From positions 445,001-509,000 of the forward strand of contig NZ_CP011028.1 in NCBI RefSeq assembly GCF_002221525.1: DNA of 64,000 bases, written 5' to 3'. Positions 1 through 7,596 of this stretch are shown piece after piece (the first letter of the stretch is position 1; every line of letters begins with the position of its first letter). The stretch comes from Pseudoalteromonas espejiana DSM 9414. Lineage in GTDB: Bacteria; Pseudomonadota; Gammaproteobacteria; Enterobacterales; Alteromonadaceae. The notes beneath the pieces were generated by a model, which did not search any database, was not told where the DNA came from, and was given only the letters and a program-made list of their open reading frames with translations. A program made the position numbers and the translations under genes.

Positions 1-30
1 GCTGATTACAAAAGCAAACAAGCGAAGTAA
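1..30 (+). CDS. iscU: IscU C-terminal end (partial)
   Basis: The first ten codons read ADYKSKQAK and then a TAA stop. This resembles the C-terminus of the Fe-S scaffold IscU (E. coli IscU ends ADYKSKREAK, from memory). The gene is cut by the window start. It lies 9 bp upstream of iscA, the usual iscU-iscA order, so the call rests on the short tail plus synteny. Confidence 0.8.
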   Translation, partial: ADYKSKQAK

Positions 31-39
31 GAGAAACTC

Positions 40-363
40 ATGGCAGTGACATTGACAGATGCGGCAGCAAACCGCGTACAATCATTTTTAGCAAACCGCG
101 GTAAAGGTTTAGGCCTGCGCGTTGGCATTAAAACGACGGGCTGTTCAGGTCTTGCTTATGTACTAGAGTTTGTTGATGAGCTTAACGAAGACGATGAAAC
201 CTTCGCAGCTAAAGGCGTTACCTTAATTGTTGACGCCAAAAGCTTGGTTTACATTGATGGCACCGAGCTTGACTACACCAAAGAAGGCTTAAATGAAGGG
301 TTTAAATTTAATAATCCTAATCAAGCCGACGAGTGTGGTTGTGGCGAAAGCTTTACTGTTTAA
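40..363 (+). CDS. iscA: Iron-sulfur cluster assembly protein IscA
   Basis: A-type carrier of the housekeeping ISC pathway, which accepts Fe or Fe-S clusters and delivers them to apoproteins in the cytoplasm. The 107-residue length is standard. The three conserved cysteines are at residues 35 (TTGCSGL), 99 and 101 (ECGCGESF), exactly the family positions. The ATG has AAGAGAAA just upstream as a weak Shine-Dalgarno. It follows iscU by 9 bp and precedes hscB by 113 bp, where two hairpins are found. Regulation by IscR would be expected upstream, but that promoter is outside the window. Confidence 0.97.
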   Translation: MAVTLTDAAANRVQSFLANRGKGLGLRVGIKTTGCSGLAYVLEFVDELNEDDETFAAKGVTLIVDAKSLVYIDGTELDYTKEGLNEGFKFNNPNQADECGCGESFTV

Positions 364-380
364 GCTCAAACTTGTTTTGA

Positions 381-435
381 ATACCTAAGTTACTTGGGTA
401 TAAATAAGCCCTGCCAGTAATTGTAGGGCTTTGTT
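381..435 (+). terminator. Paired hairpins between iscA and hscB
   Basis: Two hairpins lie in the iscA-hscB gap. The first has arms at 381-389 and 393-401 (ATACCTAAG/CTTGGGTAT, one T-G wobble, 3-nt loop). The second has arms at 407-412 and 425-430 (AGCCCT/AGGGCT) followed by TTGTTATTTG. The second resembles a weak, leaky terminator or a processing hairpin. A partial stop here could lower hscBA-fdx expression relative to iscSUA. Function is inferred from structure only. Confidence 0.45.
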
Positions 436-476
436 ATTTGTGAAATTTGTTTTTCTAAATTTTATTGGTTGAAGCT

Positions 477-1004
477 ATGCGTTACTTTGAGTTATTTGCA
501 ATACCGGTTGATTACAATATTGACTTGGCAACAATAAATAAGCATTACCTAGAGCTGCAGCGCGCAGTGCACCCCGATCGTCATGCTAATGCGAGCAGTC
601 GCGATAAGCTTATGGCCGTACAAAGTACCGCTGAAATTAACGACGCACTACAAACTCTTAAGCACCCAGTAAAACGTGCTGAATATATGCTTAGTGAGCT
701 AGGTGTAGATATTCGTGCTGAGCAACAAACACTGCAAGATCCTATGTTCTTAATGCAGCAAATGGAGTTACGTGAAGAGTTAGAGGAGCTTGAATCAGCG
801 AGTGATCCTGATGTCGCTATCGCCAATTTTGAATCACAAATAAAGCAACTAAAAGCCCAATACAGTAATGAACTTGCCGAGCAACTTGCAAGTAACGACG
901 AGGCGCAATATCAACAAGCTGCTGACAACATTCGCAAATTAAAGTTTGTATATAAACTAAAAGACGAACTTGAGCGCATTGAAGACAGTTTATTTGACGA
1001 TTAA
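477..1004 (+). CDS. hscB: Fe-S co-chaperone HscB (J-domain)
   Basis: J-type co-chaperone that binds the IscU scaffold and stimulates the ATPase of HscA during cluster transfer. The N-terminal J domain has the HPD triad at residues 32-34 (AVHPDRH), and the C-terminal half contains the IscU-binding helical bundle ([13 protein letters not shown]). I chose ATG 477, giving MRYFELF and 175 aa, because it aligns with E. coli HscB; an in-frame TTG at 465 would add only MVEA. It lies 41 bp before hscA in the isc operon. Confidence 0.95.
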   Translation: MRYFELFAIPVDYNIDLATINKHYLELQRAVHPDRHANASSRDKLMAVQSTAEINDALQTLKHPVKRAEYMLSELGVDIRAEQQTLQDPMFLMQQMELREELEELESASDPDVAIANFESQIKQLKAQYSNELAEQLASNDEAQYQQAADNIRKLKFVYKLKDELERIEDSLFDD

Positions 1005-1045
1005 TTACTTGCTGCAAAGCGAGCAACACGAGTTTAAAGAGCATT

Positions 1046-2908
1046 ATGGCATTATTGCAAATTGCTGAGCCGGGGCAGAGCGCGGCACCACATGAACACA
1101 AATTAGCAATAGGTATTGACTTAGGCACCACTAATTCGCTGGTTGCGACGGTACAAAGTGGCGAAGCCCGCACATTAACAGATGACCTTGGCGCAGCGAT
1201 GTTACCATCGGTTGTGCGTTACCAAGCAGGTGGCATTACCGTAGGCAGTGATGCAGCACAGGCTGCAACACAAGACCCAGCAAATACACTTATTTCAGTT
1301 AAGCGCTTTTTAGGTAAAACACAGGCTGAAATTGAACAAAGCTACGGCCAGTTGCCGTACCAATTTTGCGAAGACAACGGCTCACTAGCTATTGAAACCG
1401 AAGCTGGAAAAATCAGCCCAGTAAAAGCATCTAGCCATATTTTAGCGGCGCTTAAAGCCCGTGCAGAGCAAAGCTTTGGTAACCAAGAAATTTTAGGCGC
1501 AGTAATTACTGTGCCTGCATACTTTGATGACGCACAGCGCCAAAGCACCAAAGACGCTGCAGAACTTGCAGGCATTAACGTATTACGTTTATTAAATGAG
1601 CCAACAGCCGCAGCCGTAGCTTACGGATTAGATTCGGGGCAAGAGGGCATCATTGCGGTATACGATTTAGGTGGCGGTACGTTTGATATTTCAATACTTC
1701 GCTTACATCAAGGTGTGTTTGAAGTTATGGCAACTGGCGGCGATTCAAGCTTAGGTGGCGATGATTTTGACTCATTATTAGTAGATTACTTTAAAAAACA
1801 AACTCAAGTAACGAGCTTATCTCCTTCAGTACTACGTTTGTTTATTAACAAAGCGAAAGCCTGTAAAGAAGCGTTAAGCCAATACGCTAAAGTAAATGTA
1901 GTGCTTGAGTTTGACGAGCAAAAACACACCGTAGAAGTAACCCGCGAAACCTTTGACGAGCTGGCTATGCCACTTGTTAAAAAGACGCTTCGTTCTTGTC
2001 GTCGTGCTGTAAAAGATGCCGGTATTGAAAACGAAGAAGTACTTCAAGTCGTTATGGTGGGCGGTTCTACACGTATGCCACTGGTTCGTAGTCAAGTAGA
2101 AAGCTTTTTTGAAAAAGAGCCACTTACCTCAATCGACCCTGACCGTGTAGTCGCACTCGGTGCTGCATTACAAGCTGATGTTTTGGTAGGTAATAAGCCA
2201 GATTCAGACATGTTATTACTTGATGTATTACCACTGTCGCTTGGCCTTGAAACCATGGGTGGATTAGTCGAAAAAATAATTCCACGCAATACCACAATAC
2301 CAGTTGCCCGCGCACAAGAGTTTACTACGTTTAAAGATGGCCAAACCGCCATGTCTTTACATGTGCTACAAGGTGAGCGCGAACTGGTTGACGATTGTCG
2401 CTCATTAGCTAAATTTAGCTTAAAAGGTATTCCGGCGATGGCCGCAGGTGCTGCGCACATTCGTGTTACCTTTAAAGTAGATGCTGATGGTTTGTTAAGT
2501 GTGTCAGCAATGGAAAAATCAACAGGCGTGCAAGCTGAGATTCAAGTTAAACCATCGTTTGGTTTATCTGATGACCAAGTAGCTAACATGCTTAAAGAGT
2601 CTATGAGCAACGCTAAAGACGACATGCAAGCGCGTATGCTTAAAGAGCAACAAGTAGAAGCATTACGTGTAATTGAAGCGCTTGAAGCGTCACTTGCTAC
2701 CGATGGTGATTTGCTGGATGATATTCAACTTGCTAACTTGAAAGCTGAAATAAGCGAACTTGCTAAAGTGCGCGAAACAGCACAGCAGCCAGGTGATATT
2801 AAAGCCGCAATTGAAAAAGTAGATAATGCTAGCAGCGATTTTGCCTCACGCAGAATGGATGCATCAATTAAAAAAGCCCTTACTGGGCAGTCAGTAGACA
2901 ACGTTTAA
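1046..2908 (+). CDS. hscA: Fe-S chaperone HscA (Hsp70 family)
   Basis: Specialised Hsp70 that binds the LPPVK motif of IscU and, with HscB, drives Fe-S cluster release by ATP hydrolysis. At 620 aa it is close to the E. coli length. The N-terminal nucleotide-binding domain shows [13 protein letters not shown] near residue 24, the phosphate loop [11 protein letters not shown] near 207, and [11 protein letters not shown] near 340. The substrate-binding domain follows from about 390. The start [15 protein letters not shown] matches the enterobacterial N-terminus. fdx follows 10 bp downstream, so the two are probably co-translated. Confidence 0.97.
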   Translation: MALLQIAEPGQSAAPHEHKLAIGIDLGTTNSLVATVQSGEARTLTDDLGAAMLPSVVRYQAGGITVGSDAAQAATQDPANTLISVKRFLGKTQAEIEQSYGQLPYQFCEDNGSLAIETEAGKISPVKASSHILAALKARAEQSFGNQEILGAVITVPAYFDDAQRQSTKDAAELAGINVLRLLNEPTAAAVAYGLDSGQEGIIAVYDLGGGTFDISILRLHQGVFEVMATGGDSSLGGDDFDSLLVDYFKKQTQVTSLSPSVLRLFINKAKACKEALSQYAKVNVVLEFDEQKHTVEVTRETFDELAMPLVKKTLRSCRRAVKDAGIENEEVLQVVMVGGSTRMPLVRSQVESFFEKEPLTSIDPDRVVALGAALQADVLVGNKPDSDMLLLDVLPLSLGLETMGGLVEKIIPRNTTIPVARAQEFTTFKDGQTAMSLHVLQGERELVDDCRSLAKFSLKGIPAMAAGAAHIRVTFKVDADGLLSVSAMEKSTGVQAEIQVKPSFGLSDDQVANMLKESMSNAKDDMQARMLKEQQVEALRVIEALEASLATDGDLLDDIQLANLKAEISELAKVRETAQQPGDIKAAIEKVDNASSDFASRRMDASIKKALTGQSVDNV

Positions 2909-2918
2909 AGAGGTTAGA

Positions 2919-3257
2919 ATGCCACAAATTATTTTTCTTCCCCATCCGGAATTATGTCCTGACGGTGCAGCACTTGAAGCGCCAGCGGGCGAAACCGTCC
3001 TCGATGTGGCCCTTAAAAACGGCATTAGCATTCCACACGCATGTGAAAAATCGTGTGCATGTACCACGTGCCATTTAGTAATTCGTGAAGGCTTTGACTC
3101 GCTAGAAGAAAGCGATGAGCTTGAAGACGATATGCTAGATAAAGCATGGGGCCTAGAGTCAGAATCGCGCTTAGGTTGCCAAGCTATAATTAGAGACGAA
3201 GACTTAGTGGTTGAAATACCTAAGTACAATCTCAATATCGTTAATGAAGAGCACTAG
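2919..3257 (+). CDS. fdx: ISC [2Fe-2S] ferredoxin Fdx
   Basis: Adrenodoxin-type ferredoxin that supplies electrons for Fe-S assembly on IscU/IscS. At 112 aa it has the cluster ligands C42, C48, C51 (CEKSCACTTC) and C87 (RLGCQA), with the extra C46 typical of Isc ferredoxins. The start ATG is preceded by AGAGGTTAGA, a fair Shine-Dalgarno. It is the last isc gene here: no iscX follows, and a strong terminator lies 24 bp downstream. Confidence 0.97.
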   Translation: MPQIIFLPHPELCPDGAALEAPAGETVLDVALKNGISIPHACEKSCACTTCHLVIREGFDSLEESDELEDDMLDKAWGLESESRLGCQAIIRDEDLVVEIPKYNLNIVNEEH

Positions 3258-3280
3258 TTTTTAATTAACGAAAAAGTTTT

Positions 3281-3312
3281 AAAAGCCGCTGTTTGATACA
3301 GCGGCTTTTTTG
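3281..3312 (+). terminator. Rho-independent terminator after fdx
   Basis: The arms GCCGCTGT (3285-3292) and ACAGCGGC (3298-3305) form a perfect 8-bp stem with a 5-nt loop. Upstream A residues and a following T6 tract complete a canonical bidirectional-looking terminator. It closes the isc operon. Confidence 0.92.
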
Positions 3313-3319
3313 TTTTTAA

Positions 3320-4174
3320 GCACTGCGCGTGACAGTAAGCGCATAACTTGCTGGCGCGACGCGCAAAGCGCGTAATTTTATTGAGCTATTGTTTATTTTT
3401 AACAATAGAAGCTAATGCTTCTCACGTGAGCAAGCTCTACGTCTACAACGAAGTTATTAGCACTACGCATGACTGTAGGCGCACAGCTTGCTGGGACGAC
3501 GGGTAAAGCGCGTAATTTTATTGAGCTATTGTATATTTATAATAATAGAAGCTAATGCTTCTTACGTGAGCAAGCTCTACGTCTACAACAAAGTTTAGCA
3601 TTGCGCATTAATGTAAGCGCACAACTTGCTGGGACGACGCACTAAGCGCGTAATTTTATTGAGCTATTGCTTATTTTTAACAATAGTAGCTAATGCTTCT
3701 TACGTGAGCAAGCTCTTCGTCTACAACAAAGTTTAGCATTGCGCATGACTGTAGGCGCACAGCTTGCTGGCGCGACGCGCAAAGCGCGTAATTTAATTGA
3801 AGTTTATTTTTAACAATAGAAGTTAATACCTCTCACGTGAGCAAGCTCTACGTCTACAACGAAGTTATTAGCACTGCGCATGACTGTAGGCGCACAGCTT
3901 GCTGGCGCGACGCGCAAAGTGCGTAATTTTATTGAGCTATTGTTTATTTTTAACAATAAAAGCTAGCGCTTCTTACGTGAATACGCTTTTAGTCTAAAAC
4001 GAAGTTGAGCACTGCGTGTGACTGTAGGCGCACAGCTTGCTGGCGCGACGCGTAAAGCGCGTAATTTTATTGAGCTATTGCATATTTTTAATAATAGAAG
4101 CTAACGCTTCTCATGTGAGCAAGCTCTACGTCTACAACGAAGTTGATCATCGCATGCGATTGAAGGCGCACAGC
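3320..4174 (+). repeat. Tandem array of ~138-bp structured repeats (6 full + 1 partial)
   Basis: Units begin at about 3320, 3460, 3598, 3736, 3871 and 4009 (spacings 140, 138, 138, 135, 138), with a degraded seventh at ~4145-4174. Each full unit carries four palindromes in fixed order, shown here for unit 1. They are ACGCGC/GCGCGT (3359-3373), CTATTGTT/AACAATAG (3386-3408), AGAAGC/GCTTCT (3407-3422) and TCACGTGA (3422-3429). No coding frame is conserved. Some arms change together: unit 4 has AGAAGT/ACCTCT, a C-G to T-A pair swap. The array fills the fdx-gabD gap. This type of repeat is unknown to me by name; transcribed RNA, protein-binding array or mobile hairpin element are all possible. 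Confidence 0.85.
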
Positions 4175-4210
4175 ACAATTTTTAATTAAACGGTAATATG
4201 GAGGTGTATT

Positions 4211-5638
4211 TTGAGTAATCTTATTTTTTCTGACTCGTTTATTAATGGTGAATTTTATAAAACCAGCCAACGCTTTAGCGTTGACGACCCCGCTACCGAA
4301 AAAAGTATCGTTGAAGTAAGTGATATTGATGAGCAAGGTGTAAATAACGCAATAAGTGCTGCTCAAGGTGCCTTTGTAAAGTTAAAATCGACCAATGCGA
4401 CCGAGCGCAGTGAAACACTAATGCGTTGGTATGAGCTTGTAATTAAGCATAAGCAAACACTAGCAGAGCTTATGACAAAAGAGCAGGGAAAACCGCTCAA
4501 AGAGTCTTTAGGCGAAATAGATTACGGTGCTGGATTTATTAAATGGTTTGCAGAAGAAGCCAAGCGAAGCTACGGCGATGTGATCCCTCCAACCGACAAT
4601 AGCCACCGTTTAACCAGCTTTAAACAACCTGTAGGTGTTGTTGCAGGTATAACGCCATGGAACTTCCCTGTTGCTATGGTGACACGTAAAGTAGCCCCTG
4701 CGTACGCGGCAGGATGCAGCTTTATTTTAAAACCTTCTGAATATACGCCTTTGTGCGCTATTGCTTTGGCTTACCTTGCCGATCAGGCGGGTTTTGTTAA
4801 AGGTGCATTTAACGTGCTTGTATCTCAAGATGCAAAAACAGTAGGTAAAATGCTAACAGACTCTGAGGTTGTGCGTAAATTTACTTTTACCGGCTCCACT
4901 GGAGTGGGCAAACAGCTGCTTTCGCAATGTGCAGATACAATTAAACGAACATCTATGGAGCTTGGTGGTAATGCGCCGTTTATAATTTTTGATAATGCCG
5001 ATATAGACGAAGCAATTGAAGGCCTAATGGCTGCTAAATTTAGAAACAGCGGCCAAGCGTGTGTTGCTGCAAATCGTATTTTTATTCAGCGCGGAATTTT
5101 AGATGAAGTACTTAGTAAAATTTCACCAAGGGTAGCTGGGTTAAAAGTTGCCAATGGCTTTGATAAAGAGGTAGAGATTGGCCCGTTAATTTACCCTAAA
5201 GCTAAAGAAAAAGTACAGCAACTGGTAAAAGATGCACTTGATAAAGGTGCTAACCTAATTGGTGATAACAGTGATTTAGGTGGTAGTTTCCAAAACCCAC
5301 TTATTGTTACCAACGTGACAACCGACATGGATATATACCATGAAGAGGTTTTTGGCCCAGTATTAACGGTTATTCCTTTTGATGAAGAAAGCGAAGTACT
5401 TACTCTGGCTAATGATGTGCCTTATGGCTTAGCTGCTTACTTTTACAGTCAAAATATTAAGCAAATTTACCGCATTAGCGAAGGGCTTGAATTTGGCATG
5501 GTAGGTGTAAATGAAGGCGTTATATCAAACCCTGTCGCACCGTTTGGTGGTGTTAAGCAATCAGGATTAGGCCGAGAAGGTGCTCATCAAGGGCTCGATG
5601 AATACTTAGAAGAAAAATACGTTTGTATTAAAATTTAA
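4211..5638 (+). CDS. gabD: NAD(P)-dependent succinate-semialdehyde dehydrogenase
   Basis: Aldehyde dehydrogenase superfamily enzyme, most like GabD, which oxidises succinate semialdehyde to succinate in GABA degradation. At 475 aa it has GITPWNFP near residue 149, FTGSTGVGK near 228, general base E250 in MELGGNAPF, nucleophile C284 in GQACVAANR, and a GabD-like C-terminus (SGLGREGAHQG...YLEEKYVCIKI). The start is TTG with GGAGG at 4200-4204, six bases upstream. It appears monocistronic, with the repeat array in front and a terminator ~245 bp behind. Substrate choice among semialdehydes cannot be fixed by eye. Confidence 0.87.
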   Translation: MSNLIFSDSFINGEFYKTSQRFSVDDPATEKSIVEVSDIDEQGVNNAISAAQGAFVKLKSTNATERSETLMRWYELVIKHKQTLAELMTKEQGKPLKESLGEIDYGAGFIKWFAEEAKRSYGDVIPPTDNSHRLTSFKQPVGVVAGITPWNFPVAMVTRKVAPAYAAGCSFILKPSEYTPLCAIALAYLADQAGFVKGAFNVLVSQDAKTVGKMLTDSEVVRKFTFTGSTGVGKQLLSQCADTIKRTSMELGGNAPFIIFDNADIDEAIEGLMAAKFRNSGQACVAANRIFIQRGILDEVLSKISPRVAGLKVANGFDKEVEIGPLIYPKAKEKVQQLVKDALDKGANLIGDNSDLGGSFQNPLIVTNVTTDMDIYHEEVFGPVLTVIPFDEESEVLTLANDVPYGLAAYFYSQNIKQIYRISEGLEFGMVGVNEGVISNPVAPFGGVKQSGLGREGAHQGLDEYLEEKYVCIKI

Positions 5639-5934
5639 TACTAACCATACACGCAAAAGCGGTATTAGCAATGAGTTAATATTTACGTATTTATACACTT
5701 GTATTTTAAATTAAATATTTATTTTCAATTGGTTGAGTATACTTTATTAACCTAATGGGGTTATATAAACAGCACCTTTTTATTGCTAGATATAACCCTT
5801 AGTGCTACATTTACGGCATAATTTTTGTTTAAAAGTAATCAAAAATAACAGAATTTCTACTTGTAGAAATAACCCGTGTGTAAATGCCACCGCAAGGTGG
5901 CATTTTTTATGCTAAAAGTATTAGCGAAAAGAGG
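5639..5934. other. gabD / HD-GYP intergenic region with inverted repeats
   Basis: No gene is evident. The stretch holds an inverted repeat GGGTTATAT (5758-5766) / ATATAACCC (5790-5798) with a 23-nt spacer, a perfect palindromic hairpin ATTTCTAC/GTAGAAAT (5853-5870), and then the terminator at 5884. It lies between convergent genes, so these are more likely RNA 3'-end structures than operators. They could also belong to a small RNA ending at the terminator. Confidence 0.5.
5884..5909 (+). terminator. Terminator between convergent gabD and HD-GYP genes
   Basis: Arms ATGCCACC (5884-5891) and GGTGGCAT (5896-5903) form an 8-bp stem with a GCAA tetraloop followed by T6. It is canonical on the plus strand. 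Read from the minus strand it is the first hairpin after the HD-GYP stop at 5935, so it may serve both directions. Confidence 0.85.
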
Positions 5935-7596
5935 TTATTTTATAGGTGAGTAGCCAGGCAATGTTGTAAGATCAACATGATCGAGTTGCTCTGGATTAGC
6001 AAAATCATTAATGTACTGCTTATAAATTTCACACTCTACAAATACAGCAAAAATATCCGCATCTAGGTGGTTATCTTCGACCATTCGGCCCAAAATTGTT
6101 AAACATTCACTTACCGGTTTTGCTTTTTTGTAAGGTCTATCTACTGCAGACAGAGCTTCAAATATATCAGCAATAGCCATTAACCTTGCTGGAATCGACA
6201 TTTGATCTTTTGTAAGCCCTTGCGGGTAGCCAGTACCGTCGAGCTTTTCGTGGTGCCCTAATGCATACTCAGAAACATTACTTAAATGTTTAGGGAAGGG
6301 GAGTGTATCTAAAATACTTTTAGTTACATCCATATGGCGTTTCATTACCTCACGCTCGCCGAGTGTTAAGGTTCCGCGTCGAATTTGTAAGTTTTCTACT
6401 TCGTCTTCACTTAATAATGGAGTTTGCTTTTCGTTTATTACAAACTGATATTGTGATGCAATTCGGTCAATATTAGCCACATCTTCATCAGATAAAAACT
6501 CGCCACCTACGTTCACTCTTTGTAAAAATGCACGGTCTAAAGAAAGCTGTTTTAGTTCTGTGTCTAGCAGGCGCTCAAACTGTAATACTTCAATTGGCCT
6601 GTTGAGCTTCATTGCCGATATTATTTGTTTTTGGTAGTCGATTTCCAAGTCGCGTTTAATTATTTCAAACTTGGTGTCAATGTATTCAATACGATCAAAA
6701 ATAGTTTCTAACTTAGTCGACTTTTCCATTATGTGATCTGGGGTCGCTATTTTACCACAGTCATGGAGCCAGCCTGCAATATCAAGTTCATGACGGTCTG
6801 AGTCACTCATTACGAATGTGGCTAATGGACCCTTATCAGTATTATGTACAGCATCTGCAAGCATTAAGGTTAAAGCTGGCACGCGTTTACAGTGCCCACC
6901 GGTATGTGGGGACTTTTCATCAATTGCCATCGCAATGGTTTCTACAAAGGTAGAGAACAACTCTTCCATTCCTTTAATCAACGTTGAGTTGGTTAAAGAT
7001 ATAGCCCCTAATGAGGCAAATGAACGAATGAGTGTGACTAGCTCATCGCTAAAGGGGATGATGTTGCCGTGTTGATCTTTAACGTTGATCAGCTGGATCA
7101 CACCAATAATATCATCGGTATGATCTTTTAATGGAATTGTTAGCATAGATTGCGTGCGGTAGCCCGTGCGGGCATCCATGTTACGTGCTGCGCTCATATC
7201 AAAAGGAAGTGCGGCATACACGTCAGGAATATTTATAACGTCACCAGAGTTAACTGCATGTGCAACAATAGCGGTTTCGTTTTCTTTGCCATCTATAAAC
7301 AGATCTATATTTGGAAAGTCTACAGGCTCGCCTAATTCCCCTCCTAAGTAGAGGTTTAACGATTTATTAATAACAGTTTCAAACTTTAGCTGTTTATTCT
7401 CAGTAACAGAGTAAATAGTCCCTGCATCAGAGTGAGAGATAGACATAACTACTTTTAGAATTTCCTCAAGTAATTTACTTGCATCCTTTTCTGTTGTTAG
7501 CCTAATGCTAATATCAATAAAGTGATGAAGGTTTGTTCTATCTTTAATGTACTCTGACATATTTTTACTACTTTGTTTTGTGAATAAAGGCGCCAT
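5935..7596 (-). CDS. GAF - HD-GYP domain protein, probable c-di-GMP phosphodiesterase
   Basis: 553 aa, cytoplasmic, with no membrane segment. A GAF sensor domain spans about residues 28-205. An HD-GYP domain follows, with HD at 278-279 (LHDCGK) and HHEKLDGTGYP at 448-458, the residues needed for metal binding and c-di-GMP hydrolysis. About 169 residues separate the two motifs, far more than in compact HD-GYP domains, and the insert is helical and charged. ATG 7596 has AGGA five bases upstream and overlaps the cyclase gene by 29 bp; ATG 7560 (MSEYIKD) is the alternative. It is the last gene of the six-gene minus-strand operon, pairing c-di-GMP turnover with cAMP synthesis. Confidence 0.88.
   Translation of the reverse strand: MAPLFTKQSSKNMSEYIKDRTNLHHFIDISIRLTTEKDASKLLEEILKVVMSISHSDAGTIYSVTENKQLKFETVINKSLNLYLGGELGEPVDFPNIDLFIDGKENETAIVAHAVNSGDVINIPDVYAALPFDMSAARNMDARTGYRTQSMLTIPLKDHTDDIIGVIQLINVKDQHGNIIPFSDELVTLIRSFASLGAISLTNSTLIKGMEELFSTFVETIAMAIDEKSPHTGGHCKRVPALTLMLADAVHNTDKGPLATFVMSDSDRHELDIAGWLHDCGKIATPDHIMEKSTKLETIFDRIEYIDTKFEIIKRDLEIDYQKQIISAMKLNRPIEVLQFERLLDTELKQLSLDRAFLQRVNVGGEFLSDEDVANIDRIASQYQFVINEKQTPLLSEDEVENLQIRRGTLTLGEREVMKRHMDVTKSILDTLPFPKHLSNVSEYALGHHEKLDGTGYPQGLTKDQMSIPARLMAIADIFEALSAVDRPYKKAKPVSECLTILGRMVEDNHLDADIFAVFVECEIYKQYINDFANPEQLDHVDLTTLPGYSPIK

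Noticed and set aside
817..1173. 118-aa minus-strand frame across hscB/hscA
   Set aside because: It overlaps two confidently assigned genes antisense and has no recognisable features.
3320..4174. CRISPR-like periodic repeats
   Set aside because: The whole ~138-bp unit is repeated with no unique spacers, and units diverge throughout.
5853..5870. AATTTCTACTTGTAGAAAT resembles the stem of a Cas12a direct repeat
   Set aside because: It occurs once, has a 2-nt instead of ~4-nt loop, and no spacers or cas genes are near.
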